NCBI GenBank assembly: GCA_045578725.1
Contig: JAZNKS010000005.1
Location: forward strand, 1-64,000
Length of the DNA: 64,000 nt
Source: Flemingiibacterium sp045578725
GTDB lineage: Bacteria; Bacillota; Clostridia; Oscillospirales; CAG-272
Direction: 5' to 3'
Shown here piece by piece: positions 16,240 through 24,359 of this stretch. The notes under the pieces were generated by a model, which worked only from the letters and a program-made list of their open reading frames with translations, was not told the DNA's origin and ran no database searches. Within the stretch, counting starts at the first letter, position 1. Every line of letters starts with the position of its first letter. A program made the translations under genes and the position numbers.

Positions 16240-17847
16240 ATGTACGCAAAAGAATTTGAAGCCTCGCTGAAGGCAGTAGAAGCCGCACGCGCCGAAAATA
16301 TCGCCTGCGAGCCCCGCCGGATGACAGCAAAAGAAAAGGAAGATCTCCTCGCCGCCTACCATCCCGACTACAAGAAGAGTGAATTCACCACTCTGAAGAT
16401 CGGCCCGAACAAGGGCGATCAGGTTCCCCATGAGCTGGCCGAGATGCTGGAAGCATCTGCCCGCATCAAGGCGGAGGATGTGGATCTGACAAAGCCCGCC
16501 TACGATGTCGATGTCCTGATTATCGGCGGCGGCGGTGCCGGTTCCTCGGCGGCCATCGAGGCCCATGAAGCCGGAGCAAATGTCATGATCGTCACCAAGC
16601 TCCGCATCGGCGATGCCAACACGATGATGGCAGAGGGCGGCATTCAGGCGGCTGACAAGCCCAACGATTCCCCCGCAACGCATTTTCTGGATGCCTTCGG
16701 CGGCGGCCATTTCGCGGCCAAGCGCGATCTGCTGGCAAAGCTGGTCTGCGATGCACCCGAGGCCATCAAATGGCTGAACGAGCTGGGCGTGGAATTTGAC
16801 AAGGCACCCGACGGCACGATGATTACCACCCACGGCGGCGGTACCTCCAGAAAGCGTATGCACGCGGCCAAGGACTATTCCGGTGCCGAGATCATGCGCA
16901 CTCTCCGCGATGAGGTGCTCAACCGTCAGATTCCGGTCATCGATTTCACTGCGGCCGTCGAGCTGATCCTCGACGAAAACGGCAGAGCGACCAACGCGGT
17001 TCTGATGAATATGGAAACGAAGGAGCTGATGGTCGCCCGCGCAAAGACGGTCGTCATCGCCACCGGCGGTGCCGGACGGATGCACTATCAGGGCTTCCCG
17101 ACCTCCAACCATTACGGCGCAACGGCCGACGGTCTGGTGCTCGGCTACCGTGTGGGCGCGAAGCTGCTCTATGCGGAGACCCTCCAGTACCATCCCACCG
17201 GCGCGGCTTATCCCCAGCAGATCTTCGGCGCGCTGGTTACCGAGAAGGTCCGCTCGCTGGGTGCCAAGCTGGTCAACCGTGACGGCAAGGTCTTCATGCA
17301 TCCGCTGGAAACCCGTGACGTTTCCGCCGCCTCCATTATCCGCGAGTGCTCCACCCGCGATGAGGGTGTGGATACCGGCAACGGCAAGGCCGTATGGCTG
17401 GACACCCCGATGATCGAAGCCATCGGCGGCGAGGGCACCATCGAAAAGCGGATCCCCGCGATGATGCGTATGTTCGCCTCCTACGGCATCGACATTCGCA
17501 AGGGGCCGATCCTCGTCTATCCGACCCTTCACTATCAGAACGGCGGTCTTGATATCAACGTTGACGGTCAGACCACCAATGTGGAGAACCTGTATGTAGC
17601 CGGCGAGGCTGTCGGCGGCATCCACGGCCGCAACCGTCTGATGGGCAACTCCCTGCTGGACATCATCGTCTTCGGCCGCAGCGCCGGCAAGAATGCCGCC
17701 GCCAAGGCAAAGGACGTCACCGTCGGCGCGCTGACGCTCGGACACATCGCGGCCTTTGAGGCCGAGAGAGCGGCAGCCGGCATCGATAACGGCGCCGTCT
17801 CTCCCAAGCTCCTGCCCGATTATGTCGGCAAGCGGAGCGAAACCTGA
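16240..17847 (+). CDS. frdA: Fumarate reductase flavoprotein subunit
   Basis: A 535-residue flavoprotein of the FrdA/SdhA/NadB family. About 85 N-terminal residues precede the FAD motif IIGGGGAGSS (about 92-101), an extension not usual in FrdA. Substrate-site elements are present: HPTG in LQYHPTGAAY, Arg of IIRECSTRDEG, His of LHYQNGGL and the Arg of GRNRLMGNSLLD. The C-terminal helical domain of membrane-bound FrdA is largely absent, consistent with a soluble complex. Covalent-FAD His is not evident. With frdB and the Hdr-Flx genes it would reduce fumarate to succinate in the cytosol. L-aspartate oxidase is excluded by the partner frdB and context. Confidence 0.9.
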   Translation: MYAKEFEASLKAVEAARAENIACEPRRMTAKEKEDLLAAYHPDYKKSEFTTLKIGPNKGDQVPHELAEMLEASARIKAEDVDLTKPAYDVDVLIIGGGGAGSSAAIEAHEAGANVMIVTKLRIGDANTMMAEGGIQAADKPNDSPATHFLDAFGGGHFAAKRDLLAKLVCDAPEAIKWLNELGVEFDKAPDGTMITTHGGGTSRKRMHAAKDYSGAEIMRTLRDEVLNRQIPVIDFTAAVELILDENGRATNAVLMNMETKELMVARAKTVVIATGGAGRMHYQGFPTSNHYGATADGLVLGYRVGAKLLYAETLQYHPTGAAYPQQIFGALVTEKVRSLGAKLVNRDGKVFMHPLETRDVSAASIIRECSTRDEGVDTGNGKAVWLDTPMIEAIGGEGTIEKRIPAMMRMFASYGIDIRKGPILVYPTLHYQNGGLDINVDGQTTNVENLYVAGEAVGGIHGRNRLMGNSLLDIIVFGRSAGKNAAAKAKDVTVGALTLGHIAAFEAERAAAGIDNGAVSPKLLPDYVGKRSET

Positions 17848-17883
17848 CATTTCTGCAATCCAAATCACGAGGTAAAATCAATC

Positions 17884-19158
17884 ATGAATCTTTTCGGCGG
17901 AGTCATTTCGGTCGGAAGCGTCGCGGTGCTGACGCTTTCGATCATGGCGGTCATGGCGCTGGGCTATCTGCTCGGCCGCATCACCGTCAAGGGCGTTCAG
18001 CTGGGAACGGCCGGCGTGTTCATCGTCGCCCTCCTCTTTGGCGCATTCTTCTTCGGCAATCTGGAAACCACCCTTAAAATCGGTTCGGTTCCCTACGTTT
18101 CCCAGGCTCTGAAGGTCATCGAGAATATCGGTCTGGTCTTCTTCGTCACCTCGGTCGGCTTCATCGCCGGTCCGAAATTCTTCAAGAATCTGAAGATCAA
18201 CTTCAAGTCCTACATCCTGCTCGGCGTGATTATCATCCTCGCCGGCGGACTCTCCTGCGTCGGCTGCTATTATTTCGGCATCACCGTCGGCGGCGAATCC
18301 GATCCCAAGCAGTTCATGGCCATGCTGGACGGCCTGCTCTCCGGCTCGCTGACCTCCACGCCCGCGTTCTCCGCGGCCAAGGCGACGGTCGAGAATCTGT
18401 ATGCCGCCACCCCCGAGATTGCCGAGTCCTATGAAGCGGCTGTCACGGTCGGCCACGGCATCGCCTACCTGTTCGGCGTCATCGGCGTTGTGCTTTTCGT
18501 TCAGCTGATTCCGAAGTTCGTCAAGGCCGATATGGCTGCCGAGCGCGCAAAGCTGGAAAATGCCGACCTTGCTGAGGTCAAGACCTATGACGGCAAGCTG
18601 CTGGAAATCGACGAGCACGGCTTCGGCGCCTTCGCGCTGGCCGCCATCATCGGTATCCTCGTCGGCTGCATCAAGATCCCGCTCTCCTCGCAGGGCCTTT
18701 CGGGCACCTGCTTCTCGCTGACCACCACCGGCGGTACGCTGATTACCGCGCTGGTATTCGGTCACTTCGGCCGGATCGGCAAGCTCTCCCTTATGCCGCC
18801 CAAGAAGACACTCCAGTGCCTGCGTGAGCTGGGTCTGGCGCTCTTCCTCGTCGGTGCGGGTATCGCGGGCGGTGCCAGCTTCATCCAGTACTTCAAACCG
18901 GTTTACTTCGTCTATGGCATCATCATGACGATCGTTCCGATGATCATCGGCTATCTCTTCGCCAAGTATGTTCTGAAGCTGAGCCTTCTGAACAACCTCG
19001 GCTCGATCACCGGCGGCATGACCTCCACTCCGGCGCTCGGCACGCTGATTAACGTAGCCAAGACCGAGGAAGTCGCCTCCGCCTATGCGGCGACCTATCC
19101 GATTGCTCTGCTGGCCGTTGTTCTGGTATCCCAGTTCCTTCTGGTCATCTGGGGCTGA
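17884..19158 (+). CDS. AspT/SucE-type transporter, candidate succinate exporter
   Basis: A 424-residue membrane protein of the aspartate:alanine exchanger (AAEx, YidE/YbjL-duplication) family. Two homologous halves each carry the signature TSTPA: GSLTSTPAFS in the first and GGMTSTPALG in the second, with about 10-11 hydrophobic segments. The hydrophilic link of about 60 residues is too short for the RCK/TrkA-C domains found in AspT (about 560 residues). Family members exchange or export dicarboxylates; SucE1 of Corynebacterium glutamicum exports succinate. It starts 36 bp after frdA and is last before the terminator, so export of succinate is the likely role. Confidence 0.85.
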   Translation: MNLFGGVISVGSVAVLTLSIMAVMALGYLLGRITVKGVQLGTAGVFIVALLFGAFFFGNLETTLKIGSVPYVSQALKVIENIGLVFFVTSVGFIAGPKFFKNLKINFKSYILLGVIIILAGGLSCVGCYYFGITVGGESDPKQFMAMLDGLLSGSLTSTPAFSAAKATVENLYAATPEIAESYEAAVTVGHGIAYLFGVIGVVLFVQLIPKFVKADMAAERAKLENADLAEVKTYDGKLLEIDEHGFGAFALAAIIGILVGCIKIPLSSQGLSGTCFSLTTTGGTLITALVFGHFGRIGKLSLMPPKKTLQCLRELGLALFLVGAGIAGGASFIQYFKPVYFVYGIIMTIVPMIIGYLFAKYVLKLSLLNNLGSITGGMTSTPALGTLINVAKTEEVASAYAATYPIALLAVVLVSQFLLVIWG

Positions 19159-19196
19159 CAAATCCGATAAAAGGACACCCTCGCGGGTCAATGCAA

Positions 19197-19222
19197 TTAA
19201 GTTTACATATCTCCCAATAAAA
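19197..19222 (+). repeat. 26-nt intergenic repeat, copy A
   Basis: ttaagtttacatatctccca plus ataaaa matches positions 21769-21794 with two mismatches. This copy lies between the exporter stop and its terminator; the other lies just after the lipoprotein gene at 20280-21740. Both are on the plus strand. Confidence 0.7.
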
Positions 19223-19225
19223 AAA

Positions 19226-19253
19226 GGACGAATCTTCGGATTCGTCCCTTTTC
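19226..19253. terminator. Terminator of the succinate operon
   Basis: A 9-bp stem ggacgaatc/gattcgtcc closed by a stable TTCG tetraloop, flanked by A-run and cttttct, so it can work in both directions. It separates the operon from the convergent AraC gene at 19301. Confidence 0.92.
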
Positions 19254-19300
19254 TTAGTGATCCCATGCTAAATTTATGACATTGCCGTGAGGGGAGTTTT

Positions 19301-20149
19301 TTATCGATTCTCGGTCGGCGTACAGCCGTACTCCGCCTTATATGCCCGCAGCATACTGCGCACGCTGCCGAAGCCGGCGCGGTCGGCGGCTTCTTCCAGT
19401 GTCAGCGCGGCATCGTCCTGCAGACTCCAATGCACATCGATGGCGCGAATGTGGTTAATGTAGGCGGTGACGGTCATGCCGAAGAAGCGGCGAAAACCGT
19501 CAGAAAGCACCTTTTGCGGACACAGCACGGCCGCGGCCAGCTTCGGTATGCGGATATCCTCCCGAAAATGCAGGTGGATGTATTTCAGCGCCTCGATGAC
19601 CGGCTCGGAGGCGGTACTCTCCTCGCGCAGACCGCATGCGGCAATGGCCGTGAGCACGGCTGTGGTGGCGATGCCGCTGAGCGCCTCGCGGCCAAGTAAG
19701 TTCCGGCGGTGTTCGGCGAATGGGCCGGCACCGCTGACGATATGGTAGGCATCGCGGAATAGTGCGAATATGAAGCCGTCATCTTCCATGATGCAGTTGT
19801 CGAAGACCTTGCCCTCCAGAAAGCGCATTGCGCGGGGAATCATCTGCACGGGGATGAGCATACACCACCGACAGTCATCGTCACCAACTACGCAGTCATG
19901 AATCATGTAGCTGGGAATTGCTGCATACTGACCGGCGGTCAGTATGTGGTCTGTATCACCGAGGCGCAGCCACATTTCACCATATTCTACATAGAGGATC
20001 TCTATACAGCGGTGAAAATGTGGGAAATGAGATTCGGTAGCCCCAACGGAGTGATTTATCATTATCTGCGCATCCTGATCACGATAGAGTTCATAGCGAT
20101 ACCGCTGCGAAAACTTAAGATTCTCCAACCTCTTTTGATGATAGTCCAT
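19301..20149 (-). CDS. AraC-family regulator (cassette 1)
   Basis: A 282-residue regulator with an N-terminal cupin domain (HFPHFHRCIEILYVEYGEM, about residues 41-59; AGQYAAIPSYMIH) and a C-terminal double helix-turn-helix (KYIHLHFREDIRIPKLAAA and LEEAADRAGFGSVRSMLRAYKAEYG). It starts MDYHQKRLEN after aggag. It is divergent from the lipoprotein gene at 20280 and shares with it a 34-bp overlapping promoter (20211-20244), so it very likely controls that gene and itself. Its closest relative in the window is the regulator at 27617-28501, which has the same layout and the same type of partner. Confidence 0.9.
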   Translation of the reverse strand: MDYHQKRLENLKFSQRYRYELYRDQDAQIMINHSVGATESHFPHFHRCIEILYVEYGEMWLRLGDTDHILTAGQYAAIPSYMIHDCVVGDDDCRWCMLIPVQMIPRAMRFLEGKVFDNCIMEDDGFIFALFRDAYHIVSGAGPFAEHRRNLLGREALSGIATTAVLTAIAACGLREESTASEPVIEALKYIHLHFREDIRIPKLAAAVLCPQKVLSDGFRRFFGMTVTAYINHIRAIDVHWSLQDDAALTLEEAADRAGFGSVRSMLRAYKAEYGCTPTENR

Positions 20150-20210
20150 ACTATTCTCCTGTTCACAAAGCGTTCATCGAATATTGTCATCAATTCGTCA
20201 TCTTCTGCTA

Positions 20211-20244
20211 TTGATATTATACCACAAATCTGCTATAATGACAA
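20211..20244. promoter_or_regulatory. Overlapping divergent promoters, cassette 1
   Basis: Plus strand: TTGATA (20211-20216), 17 bp, TATAAT (20234-20239), driving the lipoprotein gene. Minus strand: TTGTCA (20244-20239), 17 bp, TATAAT (20221-20216), driving the AraC gene. The -35 of each promoter overlaps the -10 of the other, so the two cannot be occupied at once. Confidence 0.8.
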
Positions 20245-20279
20245 TAATTTCACCGATATTATTAAAGGAGAATCGAATT

Positions 20280-21740
20280 ATGACAACACATCAGAGAAAA
20301 GCTGCCGCATTGTTATGCCTCGCGGCATTGGGTGCCCAGCTTGCTGCCTGCGGCGGCACTTCCGGCAGCCAGGACGAATCAACGGCTCCGGCCGATACAA
20401 CCGCTCCGGAAGCTGTAGGCTATCCCTACTATGCTGGCAATGACCTCGGCGGTGAGACCTTTACCATTCTTAACACGCCCAAGGAGCTGTGGAATATGCT
20501 CTGCGTTATTCAGCCGGAGGAACAGAACGGCGAAGTGGTCAACGATGCCATTTTCAACCGCAACGAGCGCGTCAAAGCTGCACTTAACTGTGAAATCGAG
20601 GAAATCAATGACGAGTGGACAGATTCCGGCAAGAGTCTGCTTGATAAATTCAACACCGCAGTCATGGCGGGAGAAGATACCTATGACGCAGTCTGGATGC
20701 CGATGCACTTCATGCTCTCCGGCCTGACGGACGGCTATTATCAGAAGCTGGATGATGTGGACACGATCCATCTGGAGGAAGAATGGTGGGATCAGATTCT
20801 TCTCGATTCGACCTCTGTGCGCGGTGAGCATTATTTTGCCACCAGCGCGGCACATTTGATGAGCTTTGACGGCATCTGGTGTGTATTCTTCAATGAATCC
20901 ATGATGGATAACCTGCAGCTGGAATACCCCTATCAGCTGGTGCGCGATGGCAAATGGACGCTTGACGCGATGCGCACCTATACCAAGGCGGCGGCCAATC
21001 TCAACGGTGCAGACAGCTTCGCCAAGGAAGCGGGGAGTCCGGCGGTTTACGGCTTCACATCCTTCGAACATGTGACGATGAAGTTTATCTATGGCGCAGA
21101 CGCGCTCTTCGTGGAAAAGGATGCGGAGGATGAGCCGGTATTCAACGGCACATCAGAAAAATTCGTCGGAGCGCTCCAAAAGCTGAACGAGTTCTTCGCC
21201 ACTCCCGGCGAATTCTTCGTGGCAGATAGCGAGAGCAAACCCGCAACCTCCTACATCAAGTATTATCAGGATCAGAAATCGCTCTTCCTCGGCGCAGAGG
21301 TCAAGGCGGCACAGCAGCTCCGCGGCATGGAGCAATCCTTCGGCATCCTTCCGTATCCGAAGCTGGACGAGGAACAGGAAAACTACGCCTCCACCGCACT
21401 GCATCAGTGCGCGGTCTTCACAATCCCGATAACCAATGCGGCACCGGAGAAGGTTGGTCTGCTCTTCGATGCGCTGTCATGGGAATCGGAGGAAACAGTG
21501 GTTGAGCCGTATTTCAGTTTGCTGGTCGAACAGAAGGGTCTGCGCAACGAAGAATCCATCGAGATGCTGCAGATCATCCGCAGCACACGCTCCTTTGATA
21601 TTGGTGTATCGTATCAATGGGTAGCCGATCTTGAAAGCACGCTGCGCTCGGTGCTGCTTGAGTCGAATGCAAATATCGCATCCGTTATTGCATCCTATAA
21701 GGGTGAGATCGAAACGAAAATCGCAGATATGTTGAAATAA
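20280..21740 (+). CDS. Orphan solute-binding-like lipoprotein (cassette 1)
   Basis: A 486-residue lipoprotein: signal peptide with lipobox LAAC (Cys24) followed by a Ser/Thr/Glu linker. The start at 20280 follows aaaggag. The mature part resembles extracellular solute-binding proteins: ETFTILNTP, NGEVVNDAIFNRNERV, WWDQILLDST, LVRDGKWTLDAM, and near the C-terminus QKGLRNEESIEMLQIIR. Three paralogues lie at 26010, 31496 and 46409. No ABC permease or ATPase gene accompanies any of them, so it either uses a distant transporter or senses or captures a ligand at the cell surface. Divergent from its AraC regulator. Confidence 0.85.
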   Translation: MTTHQRKAAALLCLAALGAQLAACGGTSGSQDESTAPADTTAPEAVGYPYYAGNDLGGETFTILNTPKELWNMLCVIQPEEQNGEVVNDAIFNRNERVKAALNCEIEEINDEWTDSGKSLLDKFNTAVMAGEDTYDAVWMPMHFMLSGLTDGYYQKLDDVDTIHLEEEWWDQILLDSTSVRGEHYFATSAAHLMSFDGIWCVFFNESMMDNLQLEYPYQLVRDGKWTLDAMRTYTKAAANLNGADSFAKEAGSPAVYGFTSFEHVTMKFIYGADALFVEKDAEDEPVFNGTSEKFVGALQKLNEFFATPGEFFVADSESKPATSYIKYYQDQKSLFLGAEVKAAQQLRGMEQSFGILPYPKLDEEQENYASTALHQCAVFTIPITNAAPEKVGLLFDALSWESEETVVEPYFSLLVEQKGLRNEESIEMLQIIRSTRSFDIGVSYQWVADLESTLRSVLLESNANIASVIASYKGEIETKIADMLK

Positions 21741-21768
21741 CTGAAAAACTCCCGTGAAGGCAATATCG

Positions 21769-21794
21769 TTAAGTTTGCATAGCTCCCAATAAAA
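21769..21794 (+). repeat. 26-nt intergenic repeat, copy B
   Basis: ttaagtttgcatagctccca plus ataaaa, 24 of 26 identical to positions 19197-19222. The preceding aaaaactccc...ggcaat (21746-21764) also has an inverted, diverged relative at 19266-19300, so the repeat unit may be longer. Confidence 0.65.
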
Positions 21795-21851
21795 TAAGGT
21801 GCTGCTGCATTTCAGCGCGATATCCTTATCGGAGAAATTGCTGGCGGCTAT

Positions 21852-21886
21852 CCCCGGAAGGCATTATGCCTTCCGGGGGTTTGTCT
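21852..21886. terminator. Strong terminator between convergent genes
   Basis: A perfect 13-bp stem ccccggaaggcat/atgccttccgggg with a single-base loop, followed by gtttgt. It lies in the 373-bp gap between the lipoprotein and the glycyl radical enzyme. A second hairpin, aactcc...ggagtt enclosing cttgc/gcaag (21962-21991), follows with a T-rich tail. The rest of the gap (22000-22113) is AT-rich with nothing recognisable. Confidence 0.85.
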
Positions 21887-22113
21887 ATCGAAAAAAAACG
21901 GCCAGGCCGGGGAGTTCCACCAAGGCTATGCCTATAGATCTTGAAAAATTAAGGATGGAAAAACTCCCCTTGCCGGTTTGCAAGAGGAGTTGGGACATAT
22001 TTCTTTTGTTTTTTGTCGGTCTACTTGACAGGGCGCATATCATTTCATGATTGCGGTTCTTTTCTTTGATAAATTTCAAAAATTTTATATCATATATTAA
22101 CTATGCCAAATGC

Positions 22114-24357
22114 TTAATACAGCGTGCGTTCCATAATGTGCTTCTGCGTCACGGTATCAAGATCCACAAACCGTGCCGAGAAGCCGCTGACGCGGACGAT
22201 GAGGTTACGATAGTTTTCCGGATGCACCAATGCCTTTTCGAGATCGCCCTTCGAGAAGCAGTTCACGTTCAGCTGCAGACCGCCCAGCTTGAAATACGCG
22301 AGGAATGCCGCCTTGACCAGCTCCCGATCTCCTGCGACGGTTTCGCGGGAGAGATTCATGTTCGTCACCACACCACCGTTTGCCGGATCGGTTTTCGCGG
22401 CGGAAAGGAGCATCGCCGTCAGGCCGTTTTTGTCCGTGCCGGGCATGGGCGAATTGCCGAGCGTCATGGATTCGCCACAGAGGCGGCCATCCGCGCTGGC
22501 GGCAACACACGGGCCGAGGGTAATGCCGCCCGGATTTACGCTGGCGATGGTGTAGTAGTCAAGTCCCGCCGCCTGTCCGATTTCGTCCGCCATGCGGTTC
22601 ACCGTCTCATCAAAGCGCAGCTTGATTTCATCCACATACGGGTCATCGTTGCCGAATTTCGGCGCTTGCAGGAATATGCGGCGCATATCCTCATATCCCT
22701 CGTAGTTTTTGTCAAGAATATCCACCAGCTCCCGCAGCGTCAGGCGTTTTTCTTCATAGACCAGCTTTTTGATGACCGCCAGGCTGTTGACGGTGTTGGT
22801 CTGACCGAAGCCTTCCACATTTGCGCCGAAGTAGCGCACGCCGCCGTCATGCAGTCCGCGTCCGCGCTCGATGCAGCAGTCCATCAGCAGGCAGGCGTGC
22901 ATGTATGCCGTTTCGCGGGCGGTGATTTTGCGATTCCACAGGTGAAGCTGTACGTCCCGCTCCAAAGCGGCGCGAATCTGCCGGAAAAGTGCCTCCTCCA
23001 GTGCTTCGTAGGAATCAAAGCTTTCCACATCGCCGGTTTCAATGCCGATCAGCTCGCCGGTGACGCCGTCCCGTCCATTATGCAGCGTCGCCTCCAGCGC
23101 TTTCAGGAAGCGGAAGTTGGAGTTGGGGGAACCGATGCTGGTGTGATCGAGAAGCATCTCGCCGCAGCCCAGCGGTGCATAGCGGAGCGCGTGCTCATAA
23201 GGCATATGCATACTGCGCATCACGCCGGGGATGTACGCATCATCGTTGTACAGCGTGGGATAAATACATCCCTCGCCGATGAGCTCCAACGCCTTGTCAA
23301 GCAGCGCGGGATTCTGCGATGCCGACCATCGAAGCGTCAGCACCGGCACCACCGCATGACGGCGGCGGGTTGCCTCCATGGCGAGCAGCGCGAAATGATC
23401 CGCCGAATCCACATCGGGGCGTCCCAAGCCGCCGATCAGCACGCGGCTGTCAAAATGACCTCCGTAACGCTCGAACACCTTCCAGAATTCGCACAGCAAT
23501 TCCACCGCGCTCTCATCGTCAAGCCGTCCGGCTGCAAGATCGTCCGCCAACAGCCGTCCGAGGGAAATATCAAGTCTGCCGTAATTTTCCACATGAAGCA
23601 CGGAGGTATAGATCAGCAGCAGCTGAATGCCCTCGCGCAGTGTTACAGGCGGACGTTCCGGCAGAGCAGCAAGAATCTCAGCGCATTCCGTAAGCCCAAG
23701 GGATGCCGCCTGTTCGCTGTATGCAGCACAGCAATCGCCAAGGATATCCACTGCTTTATCGGCGGCATCGTAGAATTCTGCCGCGCTCGGATTCTTCCGG
23801 CGTGCATCGGCGATTTCTTCATACAATCCCGGCAGTCCAAGCCGCATAAGCTTGTCGAAATCGGGCATCATCCCGGCAACGCGGGTGTCGAAGGAGCCGC
23901 AGATAAATCCGCTGCCCACCGGTCGTTCGGGATCGCTTCTGCGCAGATAGCCGTTCGCATCAAGCCTGGTTCCGGGCTGGAACAGATACTGCCGCAACGA
24001 CTCCGGTGCTTCCTCGCGGATTTTCATAAAGGTGGACTCCCGCTTCCAAAATTCGATAATGCCCCCGATAGCGTCTGCCTGCTCCGGGAATGCCGCCGCC
24101 AGCCCCTTTAACAGAGACACATTCATGGTATAGCCGATCTGCGATTGGTACTGCGGTGTAAATAACAGCGGGAGATGCCCGTCCTGATCATATTCACCCA
24201 ATGCTCCGGCGAAAACATCGCCTGCCTTCATGGGAATCAGCAGGCGCGGATACAGCTCAGCGATGCACATAACCTCGCGGATGGCGGGATGGGCGTTTGA
24301 ATATTGTTTGTAGGTTTCTGTGAAGCGAATTGCCGCTTCCAACTGTTTTTTCAGCAT
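22114..24357 (-). CDS. Glycyl radical enzyme of unassigned type (GRE1)
   Basis: About 747 residues from MLKKQLEAAI; the start at 24357 follows aaggagg, which overlaps the end of the upstream AraC gene. C-terminal glycyl radical motif RVSGFSARF (Gly about residue 725) and a candidate thiyl cysteine in PLGCGEML (about residue 398), where known dehydratases and lyases usually have GCVE. The overall size fits the PFL/dehydratase superfamily. No activating enzyme is adjacent; the only one in the window, at 55637, belongs to another operon. Adjacent AraC control suggests induction by a small organic substrate. The reaction cannot be named. Confidence 0.85.
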   Translation of the reverse strand: MLKKQLEAAIRFTETYKQYSNAHPAIREVMCIAELYPRLLIPMKAGDVFAGALGEYDQDGHLPLLFTPQYQSQIGYTMNVSLLKGLAAAFPEQADAIGGIIEFWKRESTFMKIREEAPESLRQYLFQPGTRLDANGYLRRSDPERPVGSGFICGSFDTRVAGMMPDFDKLMRLGLPGLYEEIADARRKNPSAAEFYDAADKAVDILGDCCAAYSEQAASLGLTECAEILAALPERPPVTLREGIQLLLIYTSVLHVENYGRLDISLGRLLADDLAAGRLDDESAVELLCEFWKVFERYGGHFDSRVLIGGLGRPDVDSADHFALLAMEATRRRHAVVPVLTLRWSASQNPALLDKALELIGEGCIYPTLYNDDAYIPGVMRSMHMPYEHALRYAPLGCGEMLLDHTSIGSPNSNFRFLKALEATLHNGRDGVTGELIGIETGDVESFDSYEALEEALFRQIRAALERDVQLHLWNRKITARETAYMHACLLMDCCIERGRGLHDGGVRYFGANVEGFGQTNTVNSLAVIKKLVYEEKRLTLRELVDILDKNYEGYEDMRRIFLQAPKFGNDDPYVDEIKLRFDETVNRMADEIGQAAGLDYYTIASVNPGGITLGPCVAASADGRLCGESMTLGNSPMPGTDKNGLTAMLLSAAKTDPANGGVVTNMNLSRETVAGDRELVKAAFLAYFKLGGLQLNVNCFSKGDLEKALVHPENYRNLIVRVSGFSARFVDLDTVTQKHIMERTLY

Positions 24358-24359
24358 AA

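Noticed and set aside
16240..17847. L-aspartate oxidase (NadB)
   Set aside because: Directly follows frdB with matching translation signals and lies in a fumarate-reduction operon without nadA or nadC.
22051..24111. A 686-codon plus-strand frame opposite GRE1
   Set aside because: Antisense to a glycyl radical enzyme with intact catalytic motifs; composition not protein-like.
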